Below are positions 8,142 through 16,559 of a DNA stretch of 38,865 nt, in pieces. Position 1 is the first letter of the stretch; the number at the start of each line of letters is the position of its first letter. Source of the stretch: Bacteroidota bacterium (GTDB lineage Bacteria > Bacteroidota > Bacteroidia > 2-12-FULL-35-15); assembly GCA_947466965.1 (NCBI GenBank), contig CANIFU010000024.1, positions 1 to 38,865 on the forward strand, read 5' to 3'. The notes under the pieces were generated by a model, which did not search any database, was not told the origin of the DNA, and was given only the letters and a program-made list of their open reading frames with translations. Both the position numbers and the translations under genes were made by a program.

Positions 8142-8639
8142 TTAAAATCTTCCACATAGGTGAGGGTGATAACGCTTCTTACGTTTTGGAAACCATGTGT
8201 TTAAACGCTTTTTTACATTAAAAGATCTTTCAGCGAGAGTAGTTTGGCGCTTTTTTGTTTTACCAACAGACGAACCACCATCAAAAGAAGGAGAAGATGA
8301 AGCATTAGGGTTGAAGACAGCATTTGAAATCTTTTTATCGGCTTTCTGAACGGTTAATTCTTGCAGTTCAGAATTCAGTTCGAAACGAATGTGAAATCCA
8401 TTTTCTATAGTGGGCTCAATATTCCGAGAAGTCATTTGCTTTTGCAATTGAGGTTCGTTGTTTTCTGAATAAGGATTAGAATTAATAAAATCATGAGGAG
8501 TAATATTAACATTCACTTCTGGAATATTTCCAACAATAGTTGCCACCGCCTCATTGTTTTGATTGGTTTGCTGAGAATAAACCACAAAAACAATCAGTGT
8601 AAATGCAAGAGACAAGTAATATTTAAATCGTTGCGACAT
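8142..8639 (-). CDS. Small exported protein of unknown function with basic tail
   Basis: I do not recognise this 165-residue protein. It starts with a convincing signal peptide (FKYYLSLAFTLIVFVVYSQQ), followed by an Asn-rich low-complexity region (residues about 25-75), a short beta-prone segment GFHIRFELNSELQELTV, a Ser/Gly linker, and a strongly basic tail with RLNTWFPKRKKRYHP and the terminal HLCGRF. The aromatic/basic end with a single Cys resembles short terminal motifs I have seen in other Bacteroidota exported proteins, but I cannot name a family. It is monocistronic, with its own good promoter upstream. Confidence 0.6.
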   Translation of the reverse strand: MSQRFKYYLSLAFTLIVFVVYSQQTNQNNEAVATIVGNIPEVNVNITPHDFINSNPYSENNEPQLQKQMTSRNIEPTIENGFHIRFELNSELQELTVQKADKKISNAVFNPNASSSPSFDGGSSVGKTKKRQTTLAERSFNVKKRLNTWFPKRKKRYHPHLCGRF

Positions 8640-8661
8640 TGTAAACGATGGAATTTAAAAT

Positions 8662-8692
8662 CAAATTTAGAAAATATTATTTAGATTGTCAA
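8662..8692 (-). promoter_or_regulatory. Bacteroidota-type promoter for the small exported protein
   Basis: On the minus strand, TTG (8692-8690) is followed after 20 bases by TAAATTTG (8669-8662), matching the TTG / TAnnTTTG consensus. The leader to the ATG at 8639 would be about 15 bases. Confidence 0.55.
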
Positions 8693-8880
8693 GTTTGTAG
8701 TTCACTAATTTCCAATATGTTAATAAAATAGAACTGATTAATGTAACTAAAAATAAAATCGCCTTCACTCTTTAAAAAAATAGTAAAGCACTCCACCACA
8801 GCATTATTTAGCTAATTGTATTCATGGAAACGTGCATTTAAAAATCGGTATGTTTATTCGTAAATTCCCTACATTTACGC

Positions 8881-9846
8881 ATGGCATTTCCGGTTGAATA
8901 CTCTTCTTTATCGACAAAAGCATTATTAAAATTAATTATAGGTAATTATCCTATTTCGGATGATGCGGAAATTACTTTTTTAAAGCGTGGATTTAATGAC
9001 ACCTATCTTATTAAAACAACTACAAAAAAATATATTCTTCGTGCATACAAGCACAATTGGAGAAGTATAGAAAGTATTGAAACAGAAATTAAACTATTGG
9101 AGGCGTTAAAAGAAAATGGAATTTCGGTTTCATTTCCTATTCCGGATAAGCAATCGAAATACATTCATAGCATTTACGCTCCGGAAGGGATCAGGTATCT
9201 TGTTTTATTTTCATTTGCTGAGGGGGATCAGGTCAGAAAACTAACCAACGTACAAGCTGAATTACTGGGAAAAGAAACAGGGAAAATTCATGTCTTGACT
9301 CAAAATAAAAATTTGGGAGAAACTGCGCACAACTACGACATTAAATTTCAGTTTGAAAAGACATTAACAACGCTGAAACCTATACTTAAAAATTACCCAG
9401 AAGCATATGACTACCTTTTAAAATTATATGATAAATTTAAAACTATTTTTTCTAAAATTGATAAAAAAGCTTTAGGAATAGGCGTTTGTCACGGTGACTT
9501 GCAAGCGGAAAATTTTCATTTGACAAGTGATAACAAATTTACCTTTTTTGATTTTGATTTTTTCGGAACGGGTTTTCTTATTTATGACATCGGAGTTTTT
9601 ATATGGTATGATCACAAAAACAAACCAAAGGAAATTGTTGATTCATTTTTAAAAGGATATACGTCACAACGTAGATTAACTGAAACAGAAATTAAGCTGC
9701 TCCCCTATTTCAGCACCTTGCGTGCACTTTTTCAAATGACCTTATACTGTAAAATTAGTGATGGTTATCAATTACCAGTATGGCCAGCACAGCAGGTTGC
9801 TGATTTTATTAAAAAGATAGAGAAATGGATGTTGGCTAGTAAATAA
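8881..9846 (+). CDS. APH-fold small-molecule kinase
   Basis: A 321-residue member of the aminoglycoside phosphotransferase/choline kinase/homoserine kinase II superfamily. It shows the ATP-binding N-lobe (YLIKTTTKKYILR, with Lys about 50), the Brenner motif CHGDLQAENF (His204, Asp206, Asn211) and the metal-binding FFDFDFFGTG (Asp224, Asp226). The typical role is ATP-dependent phosphorylation of an amino alcohol, homoserine or antibiotic. Nothing in the context indicates the substrate, and the pattern is closer to generic 'phosphotransferase' members in Bacteroidota than to true aminoglycoside resistance enzymes. The ATG at 8881 is only 3 bases after a TACATTTA sequence, so a very short leader is possible. 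Confidence 0.8.
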   Translation: MAFPVEYSSLSTKALLKLIIGNYPISDDAEITFLKRGFNDTYLIKTTTKKYILRAYKHNWRSIESIETEIKLLEALKENGISVSFPIPDKQSKYIHSIYAPEGIRYLVLFSFAEGDQVRKLTNVQAELLGKETGKIHVLTQNKNLGETAHNYDIKFQFEKTLTTLKPILKNYPEAYDYLLKLYDKFKTIFSKIDKKALGIGVCHGDLQAENFHLTSDNKFTFFDFDFFGTGFLIYDIGVFIWYDHKNKPKEIVDSFLKGYTSQRRLTETEIKLLPYFSTLRALFQMTLYCKISDGYQLPVWPAQQVADFIKKIEKWMLASK

Positions 9847-9925
9847 TAATAATAAAAATAATTTCAATATATCGCTGCTGTACGCTAACTATTTTCCAGA
9901 TCTTTCAACCTGTCTATTTTCAGTT

Positions 9926-10417
9926 TCAATTTGTTTTCCGGATCATTATAAAGTCATTCATAAAATATCCTTCTCCAATATCAAAATCAGCTACATCTTT
10001 AATTATAAAACCATTTTTAAAATAAAAATTAATAGCTTTATAGTTCTGTCGGTTGACAGTTAATTCAATACTTTCAGAATCTGGAATGTGCTCCAGAATA
10101 TGTTTAAGAAAAGTTGAACCTACACCTTTCCTCTGATCTGTTGTTTCCACATAGAATTTATGAAGAAAATATTCTTTATTATTTATTGAACTAAGAGAGA
10201 TATATCCGATAGGGGTTATATTATTGTAAGCAATTTCGAATTGATGTCCATCCATCATCTGACTTAGTATACTTTCTTCAGAATACATTTTTTTGAGCAT
10301 AAACACTATCTGTTCTATACTGATGATGTTGATGTAATGTTTTTTCCAGATACGATCAGCAAGTTGAGCGATCAATAACACATCATCAGTACTTGCTTTT
10401 TTAAATTTTAAATCCAT
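9926..10417 (-). CDS. GNAT-family N-acetyltransferase
   Basis: A 163-residue single-domain GNAT enzyme transferring acetyl from acetyl-CoA to an amine. The pyrophosphate-binding motif A is KFYVETTDQRKGVGSTFLKHIL (residues about 96-117, the R/Q-x-x-G-x-G/A turn), followed by a motif B strand IELTVNRQNYKAINFYFKNGF, in which the Asn-Tyr pair and FYFKNGF are standard. The overall spacing resembles the spermidine/PaiA-like branch, but the acceptor is unknown. It is convergent with the APH-fold kinase and stands alone. Confidence 0.82.
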   Translation of the reverse strand: MDLKFKKASTDDVLLIAQLADRIWKKHYINIISIEQIVFMLKKMYSEESILSQMMDGHQFEIAYNNITPIGYISLSSINNKEYFLHKFYVETTDQRKGVGSTFLKHILEHIPDSESIELTVNRQNYKAINFYFKNGFIIKDVADFDIGEGYFMNDFIMIRKTN

Positions 10418-10679
10418 ACAAAGCGCTTATTAAATTATTTTTTTTAAATACAACAATAAATTTTGCTTATCAATAAAACACATTCAATCAATAGCAAATT
10501 GTGCTAAAAAAACTGTATCATTTGCAATTGCATAAGCTATTGCTTCCAATTTTATTATACGAACTAAAATTCAGCTTCTCGTTATATTTTACCTTTTGGC
10601 GGAATTACTTGAAGTAACCTTTTATTTGCTTGTACGATTAGCGTCAATTATTTTGAAACAAATAATTTATTTCTTTTCT

Positions 10680-11246
10680 CTATCCTTTAATCCAATTTTC
10701 AATCATTTGTAATCCATGTTCTGTGAGAATACTCTCCGGATGGAACTGAACACCTCTTACATCAAATTTTTTATGTTTCAAGGCCATAATATTTCCATGT
10801 TCATCTTGCGCAGTAATTTGCAATGTTTCAGGGAAGTTCATTTTATTTACACACCAGGAATGATATCTGCCGACATTCAATTTATAAGGTATATTTTTAA
10901 ATAATAAATCATCGGAAATAATTTCAACCGGAGAAGATACACCATGAAAAACTTCGGATAAATTAAACAATGTTCCGCCAAAAGCCTCTGCAATTGCTTG
11001 CTGACCGAGACAAACACCCAAGATGCTTTTTGAAGACGCGAATGTTTTAATGAGCTCTATAAGAATACCAGCCTCAGAAGGAATACCTGGACCTGGAGAG
11101 AGTATAATCTTATCAAACTTTACAATATCTTCCAGACTGATTTTATCGTTCCTATGGACTTCAATTATGGCATCGCTTACTTTTTCGAGGTAATGAACTA
11201 GGTTATATGTAAAGCTGTCGTAATTGTCTAATACTAGTATTTTCAT
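10680..11246 (-). CDS. pabA: Glutamine amidotransferase subunit of aminodeoxychorismate/anthranilate synthase
   Basis: A class I glutamine amidotransferase of 188 residues from the ATG at 11246 (MKILVLDNYDSFTYNL, the canonical beginning). An in-frame ATG four codons earlier at 11258 is less likely. The catalytic triad is visible: Cys79 in GVCLGQ, and His169 and Glu171 in VQFHPESILTEHG. LSPGPGIPSEAG is the oxyanion-side loop. It supplies ammonia to a TrpE- or PabB-type chorismate enzyme. No trpE/pabB or trpD lies next to it, which favours use in folate (p-aminobenzoate) synthesis or dual use, but sequence alone cannot separate PabA from TrpG. Confidence 0.85.
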   Translation of the reverse strand: MKILVLDNYDSFTYNLVHYLEKVSDAIIEVHRNDKISLEDIVKFDKIILSPGPGIPSEAGILIELIKTFASSKSILGVCLGQQAIAEAFGGTLFNLSEVFHGVSSPVEIISDDLLFKNIPYKLNVGRYHSWCVNKMNFPETLQITAQDEHGNIMALKHKKFDVRGVQFHPESILTEHGLQMIENWIKG

Positions 11247-11388
11247 TGAGTCACTCAAAAATTAAATTAATAAAATTTCAAACGATGGACTTTGTTTTTC
11301 ATAACAGGTTTTAAAATATGGATCGCCCTATATATATTTAAATAATCTCTTTGAATTTTATTAATTTAAAAGCTAATTATTAAGGAAA

Positions 11389-12555
11389 TTATTTTTCATA
11401 AATCAGTTTTTCTAAAATGCTAGTTGTACTTTGCCAATTGAAGTTATTGATAACAAAGTGATAACCATTCATAGCAATTTGTTTTGCTTTCGATTCATTT
11501 TGCAGAAGGTCGATGATGTGAAGGGCATATTGTTCAGGAGAATCGGCAACAAGAATTTGCTCTCCAGGTTTTGCACCCAGCGCATTATTTGCTAAGGTAG
11601 ATGTAATGCAGGGCAGTTGCATAGCCATTGCTTCCAACAACTTATTTTGCAATCCGATACTGATTTGCATCGGGGCAACAAGAATTTTTGATTTCACAAA
11701 GTTTATCCGGATGTCATCTACCCAACCTGTAACAATTACTTTTTCGGAAGCAAGATCCTGAACAGTTTTATTCGGAGTTGCTCCAGAGATCAATAAACGG
11801 GTGTGTGGTAATTTATTCCAGACAAAGGGCATTACCTTTTCAACAAGATATTCTACACTCTCAATATTCGGTGGGTAATTCATGTTTCCATTGAATAGTA
11901 ATTCAAATTCTTTTTTATGCTGAATAGGTTTAAAAAAAGACGTATCGACACCATTTGGAACAACAACAATTTTATTTTTTTCAGAATGAGGAATTAGGTT
12001 TTTATCCTGCTCCGAAATAATCGTTTTGTTATTAAAATAAGCAAAAGCTTTCTTCTCGTATTTCAACAATCGTCTGTATTCCATTACTAAAAAGGGCTTC
12101 AGACAAAACGAATCTGAAGATATTCTTCGTTCAATGCCTTTCGAGAATACATCCATATAATCCAATGTTTTTGGGATGTGAGGAAATTTTTTTATGTATT
12201 CAGCCGTACGGATCAATTGGCAATAGATGTGATCGGGTTTGTGTTTCTTTATCAGTTCATCTACTTTTTTCTGCGCTTTGCTAAAATAGAAATAACCAAC
12301 TTGCATTGGATTACCATTAAAAAAAGCACGTATCAGATTGAAAAAAATAGTGAATTTAGAAAAATTAACGATGGAGATGGCCTCGCAATATTTTTTTAAT
12401 TCGTGCAGCGCTTTATCATCTAACTTATCATCATTAAGAGCAAACAAAATGATCTGATGTTTTTTGGAAAGTTCTTTTATCTGGTTAAAGGCACGCAGCT
12501 TATCCCCTTTTTCGAGAGGATACGGAACACGCGATAAAAGAATAAACAGCTTCAT
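11389..12555 (-). CDS. GT4 glycosyltransferase
   Basis: A 388-residue GT-B enzyme of family GT4. The N-terminal domain starts MKLFILLSRVPYPLEKGDKLR, typical of the acceptor domain with its PYP-x-x-GD loop. The C-terminal domain contains LLFNGNMNYPPNIESVEYL, VIVTGWVDD and the nucleotide-sugar motif GLQNKLLEAMAMQLPCITST (the E-x7-E element). It transfers a sugar from a nucleotide donor, presumably onto LPS O-antigen or another surface glycan. Its start codon overlaps the stop of the upstream GT4 by one base (TAATG), so the two form a coupled pair. Donor and linkage are unknown. Confidence 0.88.
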   Translation of the reverse strand: MKLFILLSRVPYPLEKGDKLRAFNQIKELSKKHQIILFALNDDKLDDKALHELKKYCEAISIVNFSKFTIFFNLIRAFFNGNPMQVGYFYFSKAQKKVDELIKKHKPDHIYCQLIRTAEYIKKFPHIPKTLDYMDVFSKGIERRISSDSFCLKPFLVMEYRRLLKYEKKAFAYFNNKTIISEQDKNLIPHSEKNKIVVVPNGVDTSFFKPIQHKKEFELLFNGNMNYPPNIESVEYLVEKVMPFVWNKLPHTRLLISGATPNKTVQDLASEKVIVTGWVDDIRINFVKSKILVAPMQISIGLQNKLLEAMAMQLPCITSTLANNALGAKPGEQILVADSPEQYALHIIDLLQNESKAKQIAMNGYHFVINNFNWQSTTSILEKLIYEK

Positions 12556-13754
12556 TAATTTAACAGGCTAAGATAAAATGCTGATAGTTTATTACAGATG
12601 ATCTGATTGTCGTATTTCGCTTCCACCAATGCTCTGGCTTTTTTACCCAGCGAGTCGGAGAAGGATGTATTGTTCAAACAGGTATTAATCGCATCAACAA
12701 ATTCAGGTTCGGTATTTGCGATCAAGAGGTTTACCCCCTTTTCATATTCGATTCCCTCCGCTCCTACAGCCGTTGAAATGATTGTTTTACCAAAAGCCAT
12801 TCCTTCAATAATTTTCACACGCATACCACCACCGGAAGTAAGCGGCACAATCATTATCGATCGGGAATTAATGAAGGCGTGTGAATCGGGAACTTCACCT
12901 TCAATAACAACATTTTGCATTTTGAGATTCATGAGCCAGTCGGGCATATTCCTGCCTGCTAAATACAATTTAACAGAAGGATTTTTTGCCACCACATCCA
13001 TCCACACATTTTTCAGGAACCAATTTATTCCATCCGCATTCGGTCGCCAGTCCATTGCACCGATATGAAACACAGAAGGTTTTTCAAGCGTCGAATCATC
13101 TAATTTATATTTTACAAGATCGATTCCAAAAGGAACATGAATGATTGGAATGCTACACCCCATTTTTTTAAACACCAAACTATCTAATTCGGTAATCGTA
13201 GCAATAGCATCGTATTTATTTAAAAGGTTCAATTCGTATTTTTTCAAACGAGAAGCAAGTAATTTGAGGTATATTTTTTTAATCGGATTTGCTGCATCTT
13301 CCGCAAGACGCTCCCAAATCATGTATTCAACATTTTGAGAACGCAAAATAATTTTCGCTTTTGAATACTTCCGGATCACATCCACATAGGGAGTCACCCA
13401 AAGCGTTTCCAGCTGGATCAGATCATACGCTTCCGATTGCAAACGTTCAATCAGCACCTTTTCAAAATCTTTGGAATAAAACCGAATGATATTATAGGAT
13501 TCGGAGCTGAATAAATTCAAGATGGCATCAACAGGTTTGATAGACGTATCAATAAAAACAGAGCGGTATGACGTTTTTTTTCGGTAAACAGGATCAATGT
13601 CATCGTCTTTGATAAAATGCTTCGGAGTATTCACTGCTAATACATGCACTGTATTACCTGCATTTATCAGTCCCTGCGTAAGTATATTCATCGCAATGCT
13701 TCCTCCATCTTTGGGTGGAAAAGGAATTTTACTGCAAACCTGTAATATCTTCAT
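12555..13754 (-). CDS. GT4 glycosyltransferase
   Basis: A 399-residue GT4 enzyme with an N-terminal MKILQVCSKIPFPPKDGGSIAM (acceptor domain with a Gly-rich loop), a middle SVFHIGAMDWRPNADGINWFL and a C-terminal donor-binding motif IVPLTSGGGMRVKIIEGMAFGKTIIST (Glu-x7-type). Similar genes sit in capsule and LPS loci. It is the first gene of a two-gene unit with the second GT4 (one-base overlap) and is divergent from the SDR gene at 13.9 kb, which makes a GDP-deoxyhexose that one of them could use. That link is inference from position. Confidence 0.88.
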   Translation of the reverse strand: MKILQVCSKIPFPPKDGGSIAMNILTQGLINAGNTVHVLAVNTPKHFIKDDDIDPVYRKKTSYRSVFIDTSIKPVDAILNLFSSESYNIIRFYSKDFEKVLIERLQSEAYDLIQLETLWVTPYVDVIRKYSKAKIILRSQNVEYMIWERLAEDAANPIKKIYLKLLASRLKKYELNLLNKYDAIATITELDSLVFKKMGCSIPIIHVPFGIDLVKYKLDDSTLEKPSVFHIGAMDWRPNADGINWFLKNVWMDVVAKNPSVKLYLAGRNMPDWLMNLKMQNVVIEGEVPDSHAFINSRSIMIVPLTSGGGMRVKIIEGMAFGKTIISTAVGAEGIEYEKGVNLLIANTEPEFVDAINTCLNNTSFSDSLGKKARALVEAKYDNQIICNKLSAFYLSLLN

Positions 13755-13805
13755 ACCTTAAATCGCTATCAATTGAAAAACGACTTCAATAGCTAGCCGT
13801 TGTTG

Positions 13806-13813
13806 CAAATATA
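13806..13813 (-). promoter_or_regulatory. -7 box upstream of the GT4 pair
   Basis: CAAATATA reads TATATTTG on the minus strand, an exact TAnnTTTG box, about 52 bases before the ATG at 13754. No convincing -33 element at the right spacing. Confidence 0.4.
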
Positions 13814-13888
13814 ACAAATAGTTCAACCCGAAAATTGATGTTTTATATTTAATAGCGAATGCTTACTTTTGAAGCAAATATGATAGAA

Positions 13889-14860
13889 ATGAGCATCAGC
13901 AGCAAATATTTAATTACCGGCTTTTCGGGCTTTGTCAGCAAACATTTTATAGATTTCTTAGAAAAAAATAAGATTAATGCGGAAGTACTGGGCGTTGATA
14001 TTAACGATATCGATTTCAATGTTTCTAATTATACGTATGTGAAATGCACCTTTGAAAAAGCCAACTTATTAAACAAGTCTGAAGTAGAACAACTCATCAT
14101 TCAGTTTAAGCCCGACTATGTTCTTCATTTAGCATCCTTCAGCAGCGTTGCCCTGAGCTGGAGAATGCCGGTGGAGAGTTTTGCAAACAATACAAACATC
14201 TTTTTAAATTTAATTGAAACCATACGGTTATCGGGAATCAATTGCAGAATATTATCAATTGGTTCATCTGAAGAATATGGTAATGCGCAAGATGGCAGCA
14301 TCCATTTAAAGGAAGAGCATGTTCTAAATCCCATCAGTCCGTATGCGGTTGCCCGCGTATCGCAGGAAATGCTTTCAAAAGTGTATACAGATAGTTATGG
14401 AATGGATATTATCATGACCCGTTCTTTCAATCACATCGGCACTCACCAGAAAGATATTTTTGTTATACCATCCTTTGCGCGACAGCTAATTGCATTAAAG
14501 GATAATGCATCCGCTGTAAAAGAACTGACAACCGGAGATACGAGCATTATAAGAGATTTTGTGGATGTAAGAGCGGTTGTGGAAGCGTATTATTTGCTTT
14601 TCATGAAAGGTAAAAAAGGAGAGATCTATAATATTTGTAACGGCAAAGGCACTTCATTGAATGAGGTGATTCAACAGATGGCCGCTATATTAAACATTCA
14701 AGTGACACAAAAGATCGATCCGGCATTGGTTCGCCCGAACGATAACAAAGTGATTATTGGTTCGAACGAAAAGATCAGGAAAGATACCGGCTGGGAAAAC
14801 AAATATACCTTGGAAGACAGTCTGAAAGATATTTTAGCCTATTACAAAGGGAGAGTCTAG
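13889..14860 (+). CDS. GDP-mannose 4,6-dehydratase / Rmd-like extended SDR
   Basis: An extended short-chain dehydrogenase. From the ATG at 13889 it has 323 residues. In-frame ATGs at 13859 and 13880 are possible, but a TAnnTTTG box (13864-13871) lies after the first one and the Rossmann motif TGFSGFVSKHF should sit near the N-terminus. SSEEYG gives the active-site Ser, and SPYAVARVSQEML supplies Tyr152. The residue four after the Tyr is Arg (Arg156), not the usual Lys. TRSFNHIGTHQKDIFVIPS, DTSIIRDFVDV and YNICNGKG are close to GDP-6-deoxy-D-lyxo-4-hexulose reductase (Rmd) and GDP-mannose dehydratase. It probably makes a GDP-6-deoxyhexose for surface glycans. Confidence 0.8.
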   Translation: MSISSKYLITGFSGFVSKHFIDFLEKNKINAEVLGVDINDIDFNVSNYTYVKCTFEKANLLNKSEVEQLIIQFKPDYVLHLASFSSVALSWRMPVESFANNTNIFLNLIETIRLSGINCRILSIGSSEEYGNAQDGSIHLKEEHVLNPISPYAVARVSQEMLSKVYTDSYGMDIIMTRSFNHIGTHQKDIFVIPSFARQLIALKDNASAVKELTTGDTSIIRDFVDVRAVVEAYYLLFMKGKKGEIYNICNGKGTSLNEVIQQMAAILNIQVTQKIDPALVRPNDNKVIIGSNEKIRKDTGWENKYTLEDSLKDILAYYKGRV

Positions 14861-14896
14861 TTTGTAAAAGTGTAAGCTCTGGAAAGTCAAGCATTT

Positions 14897-16324
14897 TTAA
14901 TACTTATTTTTCTTGGCAAACAAGCGTTTTACAGGATCGATAAAGGTATTCATATCAAACAGCGTACTATCTGAAGTAGCTTTGATCGTAAGGAAAATGC
15001 CTATTGGTAATAAAATAATGGTAGCCATCCACATACCTTGATAGGGTGGCATTTCACCTTCTTTCGCTAATTTCTCACCGGTAATTGAGAGGATATGAAA
15101 GGTGATAAAAAAAAATACTGAAACGACTACCGGCATTCCTAGTCCCCCTTTACGGATAATTGCTCCTAATGGAGCTCCAATAAAAAACAATACCAGACAA
15201 GCAATAGAAAGCGTGAATTTACGATGCCACTCAATGTTACATTTGAAAATAGAAAATTCTTCTGAAACAATATCCGATTGCATTCCTTCAGCAGACGCCT
15301 TCGCATTTCGGGCCATGTTTGTTGCTGCTTCGATAATACTTATTTTTTGAGAATTAGGGAGCTTCACAAAATAATTTTCAGATCCCAGTTCAATTTTTCC
15401 GGAATCCAGTTTCGATAAATATTTTGTTGTTCGGCTGTAATATGAATTATTTAGGTGTTTAGAATATTCCATTCTGCGTTTTTCATTTTTAATTTCAAGA
15501 GAATCTGCAACTTTATTTAATTGAGAAATCGTCATCATCTGAAAATTACTTTTAAAAAGCTCTTCATTGGTCCGGTTCATTTTAAATTCGGAAAGATCGA
15601 AGCGTATTATCCGTTCAGCAAACTTATCTCTAATCATCGGGCGGCTGATAGCATCTTTTGGATTTTCATTCATCTCTTTGTAACTCACACCGTCTTTTAA
15701 AGTTAGCACCAAAAACATTTTATCTGATGTTTCTTCCATTTTACCATATTTAGCAGATAAAACAGTAGTATTCCCTTTCATATCGCGGTGATCGTAGATC
15801 ATGATACCCCCTAACGTGCGACCATCTTTTTCTTTTTTATCTACACGGATGCTGAAACCCTGAATACTGTTATTAAAGACACCCTCTTTAAAAAGAAGAG
15901 CAGGCTTGGATTCACGAACATCGTATAGTAAAGATCCAGCTTTGAGGTTGGTATATGGTAAAACATTATTTGAAAAATAAAATGCGGCAATAGACAAACA
16001 TATGGTGGTGACAACGAGAGGCGACATGACCTTCTGAAGCGATAAGCCGGCACTTTTCATGGCGGTAAGTTCAAAATGTTCACCTAAATTACCAAAGGTC
16101 ATTAATGAAGAAAGTAAAATGGCGAGGGGCAATGCCATTGGAATGGTTGTTAATGAGAAATAGAAAAACAATTCTGCTAAAACGCTAGCTTCAATCCCTT
16201 TTCCTACAAAATCATCAATGTATTTAAAGATGAACATCATAAAAAAAACAAACATTGCAATGAAGAAAGTCATTACAAAAGGGCCGATGTACGACTTTAA
16301 TATGAATTTATAGAGGGTTTTCAT
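14897..16324 (-). CDS. LptF/LptG-family LPS export permease (YjgP/YjgQ)
   Basis: A 475-residue inner-membrane protein. Three transmembrane helices are packed at the N-terminus (residues about 12-35, 55-80 and 100-122) with the typical MALPLAILLSSLMTFGNLGEHFELTAMKSAG segment, and three more lie at the C-terminus (about 375-460), with a periplasmic beta-jellyroll-like domain between them. LptF and LptG join LptB2 to extract LPS and pass it to LptC. The Bacteroidota form has a long insertion (about residues 240-350) relative to E. coli. It is convergent with the SDR gene and located in the surface-glycan block. A TAnnTTTG box sits 8 bases upstream of the start. Whether it is LptF or LptG cannot be told. 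Confidence 0.88.
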   Translation of the reverse strand: MKTLYKFILKSYIGPFVMTFFIAMFVFFMMFIFKYIDDFVGKGIEASVLAELFFYFSLTTIPMALPLAILLSSLMTFGNLGEHFELTAMKSAGLSLQKVMSPLVVTTICLSIAAFYFSNNVLPYTNLKAGSLLYDVRESKPALLFKEGVFNNSIQGFSIRVDKKEKDGRTLGGIMIYDHRDMKGNTTVLSAKYGKMEETSDKMFLVLTLKDGVSYKEMNENPKDAISRPMIRDKFAERIIRFDLSEFKMNRTNEELFKSNFQMMTISQLNKVADSLEIKNEKRRMEYSKHLNNSYYSRTTKYLSKLDSGKIELGSENYFVKLPNSQKISIIEAATNMARNAKASAEGMQSDIVSEEFSIFKCNIEWHRKFTLSIACLVLFFIGAPLGAIIRKGGLGMPVVVSVFFFITFHILSITGEKLAKEGEMPPYQGMWMATIILLPIGIFLTIKATSDSTLFDMNTFIDPVKRLFAKKNKY

Positions 16325-16331
16325 CCGAGAA

Positions 16332-16339
16332 CAAATATA
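16332..16339 (-). promoter_or_regulatory. -7 box close to the LptF/G start
   Basis: CAAATATA is TATATTTG on the minus strand, an exact TAnnTTTG match only 8 bases from the ATG. If functional, the mRNA would be almost leaderless. Confidence 0.35.
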
Positions 16340-16532
16340 ACAATAAGTGTGCTAAGAAACAGCGGTGCAAACGGATTTCTATTGAATATACAAAAGAATG
16401 AAAAGAAGCTTGAGAGGAACTGTTCCGGCATGGTATGAAATTACTGAAGGAAAATGCGGGACAACAGCAGCCAAGCGGAGCGAATGTGCTATTTATTCCA
16501 AGATGCGGGAGTCCTGCTCTCATTAATTTTAT

Positions 16533-16540
16533 TATTTTTG
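16533..16540 (+). promoter_or_regulatory. -7 box for the GT2 gene
   Basis: TATTTTTG is an exact TAnnTTTG match ending 20 bases before the ATG at 16560. The -33 region is weak. Confidence 0.35.
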
Positions 16541-16559
16541 CTTTCAAGAAGCCTCTAAA

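Noticed and set aside
8870-8877. TACATTTA just before the APH-fold kinase ATG as a promoter
   Set aside because: It lacks the final G of the consensus and would leave a leaderless mRNA. Too weak to list as a feature.
12607-13068. Plus-strand frame of 153 codons inside the GT4 gene
   Set aside because: Antisense to conserved GT4 motifs. Codon pattern follows the minus-strand gene.
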